Shown here one piece after another: positions 56,033-64,000 of a stretch of DNA of 64,000 nucleotides; position 1 is the stretch's first letter; every line of letters starts with the position of its first letter. Source of the stretch: Micromussa lordhowensis (Eukaryota > Cnidaria > Anthozoa > Scleractinia > Lobophylliidae); contig OZ026607.1 in assembly GCA_964020085.1 (NCBI GenBank), positions 12,268,282 through 12,332,281 of the forward strand, given 5' to 3'. The position numbers and the translations under genes were made by a program. The notes below the pieces were generated by a model. That model was not told the origin of the DNA, did not search any database, and saw only the letters and a list, made by a program, of their open reading frames with translations.

Positions 56033-58610
56033 ATGGCTTGTTCGCGGTTCATTGGTTTAGTAATTTTGGCCAGTTTGATCGTTTCTGCCTTCGCCCATGA
56101 AAAAGCGGAGCAAGACAGAGATCATTTGTCGGTTGGAATTATGCGGAAACCCGAGAACTGTTTAAGAGAATCCAAAGATGGCGATCATTTGACAGTGAGA
56201 TACAACAATACCCTTATCGACCAAACTCCCGTTTTATCGACAAGGTAAGTTCTGAATCGTTGTTTTCTCGCGCATATAACACAACCGCCGCTTTCATACA
56301 GCTGTATATGTACCCGTACGTCACGGACTTCTGCGTTGTCTCTAATCATTTAGTTGCTTAATACCGTGAATTAGTTGCGTTTTTGAATTTAGTTCATTGT
56401 GTTTTGAAAACGCTTTTTAGTTCAAATTTGCTGTAACAAAGATCCAAGTATTGTTACGTTCCCGGGGTAAAATTTAGCCACAGTTTCGCATGAATAGCAT
56501 TCTGTCCACTGCTTTCGGTACAGCAATTTGTGACGTTCTCCAATACTACCTGGGCTCAACGAAGCTAAACAATGTACCATAATTTGTCATAGCGAAAATA
56601 ATTTCGCGTGAAGCCTGTTCAAGTTTTTTACTTTCCTTTTTGCGTTGAAAATTACAGTTCGAACTTTTGTTTTTCTCCAGGCTGAAAATAGTATGTAACG
56701 TCAGGCTGTAGTATTTCAGCTGAGAAAAATCCGGCTATGCAAAATGCTGTAGTCGCCAAAAGTTCTTCCGAGGCTACAAATTATAGACCCAGGGCCGGGT
56801 TGTTCAAAGCCCGATTAAGCTAACCCAGGATTAGCGAGAATTTTGATTTCAGTTTTGTAACTTTTCGGTGAGTTTTTCTGTTTGTATTGTTTGCCCTTCA
56901 GTTGTGAGCTTGTGTGATCTAAAACTACACAAAACATAAGAAGTGAAAAACATTTTAATAGAAGACAAATTTATACGTTGGTTAACTTTTAATCCTGGGT
57001 TAGCGTTAACCGGCTTTCGAACAACCCGACCCTGATTGTGACATGACCGTGTGACAGTAAGGGAGACTTGTGACGATTCACAGAATTCACCACAATACTC
57101 CAATACTTGATCTGCTTTACAGTCAACCACGAAAAGAGCTATTTTATGACGCTTCACTACGAGTTCTTACAGATTCCAAGCTTAATTCAAGCTAATTGCC
57201 CCTGTGACAATTGAATCAGGCATTCGTCACTCGATTAGGAAACTATAGGGAAGATATTTGTTTACAAGCATTGTTTTTGTTATTTAAATGTTCAAAGCGT
57301 TAAACAAAAGAGCTCTTTGTTTCACCAGCCAATCGTTCTCTGGTTGGCATATTAATAACAATAGGTGACGTCACTGATATATTTGCTATACTACCTCGAT
57401 CGGAGTTTTTACGAACTGTTTGCTATTAGATAACCATAGTGGCATAAATAAGATAACAGATCTTCGTTGCAGCGCAGAACCATTCACTGTATCCTTTCTT
57501 TAAAAAATTTCTTTTCTTTTAGCGAATTTGAGTTCACTCTTGGTGAAGGACAAGTAATTCCCGGCTGGGATCTTGGCTTGAAGGATATGTGTGTGGGGGA
57601 GCTTCGTGAGCTTGTGGTCCCATCCCAGTACGGATATGGGGACTTCCCTGTCGGAGACAAGATTCCCCCCAGGGCACTCTTGGTGTTTTATGTGGAGCTT
57701 TTAAGAATCGCCGACCCTGGCGAGGACAGCGGGAGACCGAACATGTTCAAGGAGATAGACGTCAACGGAGATGGTCTGATCTCACATTCAGAGGTAGGAC
57801 GAAGAAAAAATCGTTCTGCAACCTTAACCTTGTAATAAGTTCAAGAGTTAAAATTCTCCAAAGTCCGAATTTTTAATACGCGGTCAGCTAGTGTGAGGTA
57901 TGAAACAGAGCGGAATTCTTCGGAAACCGTTCGGACCTCTTTGAAAATTTCGCTCCTTCTCGATTCTTTCCTCCCGAGAAATTTCGAATTTCCCCGGCCT
58001 CTCGCTCTCCCAGAGCCCTAATTAAGGGTTTCAGCTGACCACAAATAAAAAATAGCATTTCACAAAACACAACAAATACATGTATCAATAAAAGTCAGAT
58101 TTTTTGTTTCTATTCAATAATAGTAATAAATTTATATAGCGTCTTTTCTACAAGATTCAAGGGCGCTGCTAACACAAATGAAACATATTTAACATTATGA
58201 TACAGAGTTACTGTACAATCTGCGTAGTTAGCATGTGTTAAATGCTTAGGCCGCTAATCAGTCTGAGAATACTCGACTACAGTACTGGTTTATGATGTGG
58301 AAAATATCAAGCCAAAAAGAGGTTGTGTTGTATAACTGACGCAAATTGTCCTTTAAACTCGTGTTCATATAAATATAAAAGGTTTTGGATGAAAACTGGC
58401 CAGGCTTAAGCATCTTGAAAACATGTGGCTTCATTTTCTTTTCTTTTTTATTAGGTGGCTGGGTATTTGAGGCGAGAGGGAATGTCAAAGGGCGAAGGAG
58501 AAGAAAGCCATGATAACTTGATGCAAGAAATTTTCCACGAAGAAGACAAAAATAAGGATGGCTACATCTCACATGACGAGTTTCAGGGAATCAAGCACGG
58601 AGAGCTATAG
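56033..58610 (+). CDS. FKBP14: FKBP14-like ER peptidyl-prolyl isomerase with two EF-hands
   Basis: Three exons: 56033-56244, 57523-57793, 58455-58610 (GT-AG, phases 2 and 0); 639 nt, 212 aa, close to human FKBP14 (211 aa). The N-terminus [20 protein letters not shown] is a signal peptide. The FKBP domain follows ([44 protein letters not shown]). Then come two canonical EF-hand loops, [12 protein letters not shown] and [12 protein letters not shown]. The protein ends KHGEL, a variant of the H/KDEL retrieval signal. Role by homology: proline isomerisation during folding of collagen-type and other secreted proteins in the ER. FKBP7 is the alternative paralogue. It lies 1.5 kb downstream of the ER-type SOD on the same strand. 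AATAAA near 58730 is a likely poly(A) signal. Confidence 0.93.
56792..57034. mobile_element. TIR element family A, copy 3, intact (FKBP intron 1)
   Basis: GGGCCGGGTTGTTCAAAGCC at the left and GGCTTTCGAACAACCCGACC at the right are inverted ends. The inner arms GCTAACCCAGGATTAGCG and AATCCTGGGTTAGCG also pair. It serves as the reference copy for those at 24 and 48823. Confidence 0.85.
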
Positions 58611-59716
58611 CCGGACATTTGTAACGTTACTCAGTGCTGTTAACAATGCAAATCAGCTTTTTAAAGTAGAAATTGATGTATCATTCGATTTAGCAGTTTG
58701 ATGTTAATTGTTGCGGCTCGATGAATTTTAATAAATATCTCCAGTTTCTCGTACCCACCGGAATTCATCGATTCCCCCACCCCCTCCAAATACGCACTTT
58801 CCTAGCTGTTCCCTGAATCACCATCGACCTTTCGGACCCCTCCCTTAATACTGGAAAATTGCCGGTTTTCACGTTACGTCATCATAATAGCCAATCCTAA
58901 TGAAGTTTTCGTTTCATCATATAAAAGACCCTCTAAGATCTTGACGTTTTGCAACGTTTAAGCTCAACAGGGTTGCTCATTTTGCTACAGAGGACGTTTG
59001 AATTTTGAAGTTTTGAAGGGCTTTCGCATAGGTCAAAAGAGGAGTTATCGCTCACGTTTTTGCTAACTGAACAGTTCTTGCGCTAAAAGAATTATTACTT
59101 TCAATGTGTTGGAACTAGATAAGAATAATAGTTTTTCGTTTCAATAGCAAAACTCAATGACAGATGTTTCTGTTACTTTACTAGGCGGTCGATATGTTGG
59201 TACCCTTCGAAAGGGCACCAATATGGCCTCTATAAATTTGGGTGAAATACTCTTCCGAATAACGCGCGACTGAAAACCCGAACAGACCTAAATCTTGTTT
59301 GTAAATCAATCATGTATCATATTCCAGAGTCTTGACTAAATTTATTGAATGGCTACGATTTTTATTTATGATTGCGTCACAGTGCAAACCAAGAATTATT
59401 GAAGAAATTCAACAACAGTTCTTCTCTTTCTCCCTACCTATCCCCTTCCCCTGGATTAGCTTCTCGGCTCCCTTTTGCAGTCACTTCATGCTTTGGAAAT
59501 CAATACTAGACTTCGAGTAGTCGGTTTTTGTTCCTGAAATCCTCCGCGCGCGGAACTCAGTTAAATATTATGCAAATTAGGGAAAGAAACAAGGAGGGAA
59601 TGGGGAGAGGCAGGAAAAAAAGTCTACCGATTTCCAGGGAGTAGCGCGGGCTCCTTTCCCGAACAGCGGCTGGTCATACTATCGTGGGCGTGTTTTCGAA
59701 GAGATTAAAGACATTT

Positions 59717-59903
59717 AACAAATTGACGTCAGTTTTTCATGCGTCTGTCCTGTCATTGATCATAAGTTTCGTCATCACATTGTCAAAGTAGCTGTGGATC
59801 CACGAGGCGATAGCCGAGTGGATCCGCCGACTACTTTGACAATGTGATGACGAAATTCATTGTCAATAACAGGACAGACTCATTAAAAACTGACATCAAT
59901 TTG
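59717..59903. repeat. Long palindromic MITE
   Basis: AACAAATTGACGTCAGTTTT pairs with AAAACTGACATCAATTTGTT. The inner arms ACTTTGACAATGTGATGACG and CGTCATCACATTGTCAAAGT are nearly perfect, and the centre is GATCCACGAGGCGATAGCCG. Confidence 0.88.
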
Positions 59904-59905
59904 TT

Positions 59906-60049
59906 TTTTACGATAACAAATGGTCGAATTGTTCGCTCTCGCTCGCTGACGCGTCGCACGAATTTCAAATTCATGTGTCTGTCCGCATATTGACGATAAA
60001 AATTAGCCAATGAGCGCGCGAGAATTTCTGCGGTTATCGTAAAAATTTA
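59906..60049. repeat. Inverted repeat adjoining the previous palindrome
   Basis: TTTTACGATAAC near 59906 and GTTATCGTAAAA near 60035 are inverted, about 120 bp apart. The interior contains GCTCTCGCTCGCTGACGCG and GAGCGCGCGAGAA, partly inverted too. Confidence 0.55.
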
Positions 60050-60650
60050 CATTGATCATGAAACCTTCCTGGTCATAATTTTTGCAAAATTTCAGCCAGA
60101 AAAGCTTTTAAATTTTAAAACTTTTTAAAATTCTTAAGATAGCGAGATTTGTATAATTTCCTCGCTTTTTATTCAGGATCGTAGATAATTCAAAAAGACC
60201 ACTGTTGAGTCTTTCTTGACGGCCTATTGTCGATTGCTGTTGCTGGCGGGATCGATATCGCTTGTGAGAGCCCTGTTTCACGGTCGGTATAGTTAGCGTA
60301 AAGCCCGGGAGCTGAGGCCTCTAGAGAATCACGCGCGAAATATATACAAACAAAACACGTCTCAAACCGAATGAGGACACTACAGCCTGAATACGTGACG
60401 TATAAAATAGTCTCGTTCCAGGCCCGCACGTGCGATAAAGCAATATGGCGTCCTTCACAAAGGTTGCTATGTAGTAAGGTTCTTTGCGGCTTGTTATTAC
60501 ACCTACCATAGAAGCGATCTGCCTCTTCGCTTGACGAAGTTAGTGAAAGAGAATAACTATGTGAGAATTATGATCTTACATGTTTAATTCAACTAAAACT
60601 GCCTACAGAGGTCGAGAGTTAAACTTGATACAAACATTTTTTCATTCAGA

Positions 60651-62901
60651 ATGGCCTCCGCTGAAAATGACATCCCCACAGAAATGCAGGATAGAGGAAA
60701 GTGGTATGGAGATGCTGCAGATTACTGGAAAGTAAGGGATTAATTAAGTATAAGTTTGCAGATTTTTTTTCTGAGGAATCGTGTACAGCTAACAAACAAT
60801 ACTACGGTCAATACGTTGTTAGAAACTGTGTAGCGTCGCTGCAATGACAATTCTTTAGTTCAAAATTGAGTGTTATTTAGGCGCTGAAAAAACAAGCCCC
60901 TATGAAGCTTAAGAGGACATTCCATTGACTAGTCCACTTATGTCCACCTTAGAGTTCTCCAGCATAAAGAGAGTTTGGAATTAAACAAGACCAGCCGCAG
61001 GCATTGTGGCTGTCTCAGAGAGGTGGCCCAGGAGATTTCTATCTCACATTGGTGTCCATTTTTACAAAGTTGACTGTACGTGCCAACTTTTTCCAAATTA
61101 GAGCTGTGGGATTATACTGTGGTATAACAAGGATTATAAAGACATTCCAAAGATTTCTGTAGCCCTATATTTAGCTCTCATCAAGGTTTTTGGAGCCATC
61201 TTGTCAGGTACAGTGTAGGCAACATGTGTCAGAAATTACAGTGTTTGTATGGGAATTCAATGGCAAAAAAAAATTCTTAAAAGACAAGTTCTGAACAATT
61301 TATGAAAAGCAAAGTTAAGATATATTAGCTATAGATAAAGGGTTGCATTGACCAAATTTGACTGATGTGGTGTGCAAGAAAGAGCTACATGCATTTTTCT
61401 ATAACTTTTTTCTGCAAGCTTGTATGCAGCTTACAAGTTCATAGTTTATTTTTTATTTCATTGTCTACTCTTACCTTGGAAATTATACCTTTAAGAGTTT
61501 TTCTCATTTGTTTTTATGTTGTAATTTTGACAGAACATTCCTGCCACAGTTAATGGGATGTTAGGAGGTTATGCTCACATTTCAACTACAGACATTAAGG
61601 ATTCAAAGAAATTTTTAAAAGGCTTTTTAGAGGTGAGCGAAGTCTTAATGCTCCTTGAAAGTCCTTTATTTGTTCCTCAAAAAGTGTTTGAACCCAATAC
61701 TTAGATACATGCATGTTCTTGTTACCTTGAGGGGGGATCAAGATACAGTTGAACCTCCTCTAAATGACCACCAGGAATACCAAGCCTACAGTTGTGAGTG
61801 GTTGCTTACGAAAGGTGGTCGCTTATGAGAACTAAGACTATGCTGGGGCAAAACTTTGTCTCATTAGCATAACTGTGGAGACTTATGTTTTAAGTGTTTT
61901 ATTGATGTTAAAAGCCAATTTCGAGAAAAAAAATATGGTACTTGCCATTGAGAAATGTCTGTCTCTTGTACTGCCCAGTGTTGTGCTAGTGTTACAACAC
62001 CTTATTATCCAATTTCTGCCCTATTATCAGTCAAGTGGTCGCTTACAGGAGCTTAAAAACAAAAGAAAATTTCAAACTTTTAGCTCTAAAAGTGGCCATG
62101 GTCACTTACAGTACAAGGGGTTCCAAATATAGTGACTTGACTCGGAAACCTTCAGGTTTTTTGGAATACTGGTCGCCGAGGAGAGGTGGTCCGCTTATGA
62201 GAGGTGATCGCAACTGGAGGTTCGACTGTGTTATTTAATCATGATTTAACCTTTCCTTGAAGGGACATTTCTCTTCATATTCTAGAAAATATGGATTTAC
62301 ACTCTTCTCACTCAAGAATTATTGTTGGTGTGAATCCCTCAACCCTTTGGAAGATTCAATTTAGCTTGCCCTCCTTTCCTTTGCAAACTTTCACTAGCTT
62401 TCAAAACTGTCGCCTCTTCCTCAAAATTTCCTGACATGTAGGTTAGGCCTGGATATGTAATAGTAATTGGACTGAGTGGAGTACAATTCAGGGAGTAATC
62501 AAGCGAGTAATTTCAAAAGCAGACGAGCACGAGGCCGATTTGAAATTACGAGCACAATTACTCCCTGAATTGTACAACACGAGGTCCAATTCCTAATTAA
62601 TCTAATCTATAACAAATTTCAAAATTAAAAATGTCTTTTGAGAACTTCTTTTGAGCGAAAACGTCTGTAGTGCTTTTCCTAAGTTTTGAAAACTGTAGAA
62701 AACTGCATATCATTATTTTGAACCCATTATTTTGAATGGATTGTTAGATTGTAAGAAAATGAAGAGATTGTGTTAATCCTTATCTTGTTCAGTTGCCTGA
62801 TGAATGTGATGAGAAGACACCTGCAAAGGTCAGACGCATTGAGCCCTCGTCAACTAATGACACTTCCTTAACTGGCAAAATCAAACCATCCATTGCCCTA
62901 G
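60651..62901 (+). CDS. NTMT1: N-terminal protein methyltransferase (NTMT1), first three coding exons; 3' part beyond window
   Basis: Coding exons 60651-60731, 61534-61632 and 62793-62901 (GT-AG, phases 0, 0, 1). The first two read ...KWYGDAADYWK|NIPATVNGMLGGYAHISTTD..., matching the start of human NTMT1 (YWKQIPPTVDGMLGGYGHIS). The third (LPDECDEKTPAKVRRIEPSS...KPSIAL) is a longer linker than in human and ends where the S-adenosylmethionine motif should start; the split codon is consistent with ALD before CGAGIGR, but that exon lies past 64000. NTMT1 methylates the alpha-amino group of proteins with an N-terminal X-Pro-Lys after Met removal, in nucleus and cytosol. The methyltransferase core is not visible here. 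The following intron contains the DIRS-like ORF. Confidence 0.88.
61746..62228. mobile_element. Non-autonomous TIR element E, copy 2 (NTMT1 intron 2)
   Basis: CAGTTGAACCTCCTCTAAAT at the left and GGAGGTTCGACTG at the right, with TA on the left flank. The interior matches the copy at 44216 along its whole length, including TTGTCTCATTAGCATA and the repeated GGTGGTCGCTTA blocks. Confidence 0.85.
62462..62593. repeat. Palindromic repeat related to the one at 400
   Basis: GTAATTGGACTGAGTGGAGT and AATTCAGGGAGTAAT at the left pair with ATTACTCCCTGAATT and AGGTCCAATTCCTA at the right. The outer arm is shared with the palindrome at 400-509. Confidence 0.75.
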
Positions 62902-63266
62902 GTGAGTGAATAAATTTGTAATTTGATGCTAGATAACTGACAATGTTTTAGGTGACTTTTTTTAACACAAACCTAGCAAAAGAACAATCATTTTGCAAAA
63001 AGAATCATGCTAGAGATACAGTAGCCCAGTGATTAATGTATTTAAATGCAATTTAAAGGAGTTAACAACAAAGAGCGCCAACAGTACCCGCGGTCAGAGG
63101 TCAGTTTGAAGCGCATGCGCATTAGTGCAGTGTGTCACCCATGTGGCGTAGGTTTGGCAGTGCGTGGAGTTCTGTCAGCCAGCGTGGCCGAGAGCAGTCG
63201 TCATCTAGCTCTCCGATCTAGCTGTTATTTGCGTTTTACTTGTGCGTGTCTTTGCGTCTGTTTTTT

Positions 63267-64000
63267 ATGCCACGGTCTACTCGGAACAGCCTCACAGCCG
63301 CGCTGCATTGGGACGATTTCATGGCGTCGTCGTCGGGCGAAACAAACACCTCCTCGGTCGCGACAACCTCATCGGCTTCGCCGCCCATATTCTCCATCTC
63401 CAGCGAGACTCTTTCCCAAGCGCTCTCTCAAGCGCTAGGACAGTCGCTTCCCCAAATTCTTGCAGCGTTTCAGGCGAATGGAGCGACGAGTTCGTCGACC
63501 AGCGCTGCAGTTCAGTCATTCGGGGGCATGGCGCACGCTTCAAACGTGGCGAGTTCCTCGATTGCAAGCTCGTCCACCACGTCAGGTAATGTTGTTGTTC
63601 CCTCGTTTATTTCGACTTACTCGACGGTAGGAAATCCGGTGTTCACCGCACTTGGTCAGCCGCCGCTCATGGCTATTTCTACACCACCCACGTTCGTTTC
63701 TCCTGCGTGGCCGGCACCCGGCACCTCGACTTTCGCGCCTTCGGTCGGCAAGGCCTTTGTAGTCGGTCCCGGTTACGCGCCAATTCCAGCAAAACTGGTC
63801 GCTAAAATAACCAGTGGGGTTTTTGTGGAGCTGGCGGACCTCTTGGCAGAGAACTTAAGGGCACAGGAATCTGAGCCCCACACATATTTGGATGGCAAAT
63901 TGGTTGTTTCTCCGGCGCGAAAGCGAGTGGTGGAAATTACCGATATTTTAACTTGGGTCCAGGCCTTTACCATCTACGCTTGGGTGTTTTGCAACGCCCA
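63267..64000 (+). mobile_element. DIRS/tyrosine-recombinase-type retroelement, N-terminal ORF, truncated by the window
   Basis: ATG at 63267 opens a frame that stays open to the window edge (244 codons and 2 bases): MPRSTRNSLTAALHWDDFM, a Ser/Thr/Ala-rich low-complexity region, then a conserved-looking segment (GYAPIPAKLVAKITSGVFVE, LADLLAEN, VVSPARKRVVEITDILTWVQ, AFTIYAWVF). I associate this C-terminal segment with the first ORF of DIRS-like elements abundant in corals, from memory. The region 63046-63266, GC-richer than the host intron, is the presumed 5' leader. The element sits in an NTMT1 intron on the same strand. RT and recombinase would lie beyond 64000. Confidence 0.65.

Larger units (their letters stand above)
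58611..60650. other. Intergenic region with two inverted-repeat elements; NTMT1 5' region
   Basis: No supported exon apart from likely NTMT1 5' UTR. An acceptor (TTCATTCAG) directly precedes the start exon at 60650, so a non-coding first exon lies upstream, possibly in the CpG-containing stretch 60300-60500. Confidence 0.5.

Noticed and set aside
63046..63589. Arg/Pro- and Cys-rich frames at 63046-63438 and 63242-63589
   Set aside because: They overlap, in other frames, the longer open frame from 63267 that runs to the window edge and has the conserved element segment.

Overview
The window is nuclear DNA of an animal, most likely an anthozoan cnidarian and probably a stony coral. Evidence: genes are split by GT-AG introns, the sequence is AT-rich, and it is full of short inverted-repeat elements, tRNA-derived SINEs, non-LTR fragments and a DIRS-like ORF of a kind I associate with coral genomes. 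The species is not determined, and the coral call is an inference. All exon maps were read by eye from splice sites and reading-frame phase, then checked by confirming that each full coding sequence adds up to whole codons.

Left third (1-25.8 kb) is mostly repeats. Its one striking gene is a minus-strand, highly repetitive Gly/Asn/Gln/Lys-rich protein (last exon 11232..5791, probably spliced from a signal-peptide exon at 13628..13539). The repeats have a 31-residue unit nested in five copies of a 309-351-residue higher-order unit. Around it lie broken LINEs (15.5-16.9 kb plus, with a restriction-like endonuclease; 17.3-18.7 kb minus, RT remnants), a 3' LINE tail near 24.2 kb, and many terminal-inverted-repeat elements.

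Middle (25.8-39.4 kb): a complete 14-exon MPND orthologue, plus strand, 583 aa. It has an N-terminal RAMA domain and an intact JAMM metalloprotease motif.

Right third (40.5-62.9 kb) holds four genes. A minus-strand JmjC-type Fe(II)/2-oxoglutarate oxygenase (8 exons, 509 aa) has a signal peptide, degenerate EF-hands and a C-terminal HDEL. It starts 121 bp from a plus-strand Mn-type superoxide dismutase (3 exons, 258 aa) that also has a signal peptide and ends KHDEL. Next comes an FKBP14-like prolyl isomerase (3 exons, 212 aa; signal peptide, two canonical EF-hands, ends KHGEL). Last are the first three coding exons of NTMT1 (alpha-N-terminal protein methyltransferase), which runs off the right edge and carries a DIRS-like element ORF at 63267-64000 in its intron.

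The main biological point is the run of three adjacent genes for ER-lumenal proteins, two of them head-to-head on a shared short promoter and both ending HDEL. An ER-retained MnSOD paired with an ER-lumenal JmjC oxygenase is unexpected and is the best candidate here for an undescribed functional module. The repetitive secreted protein is the second.
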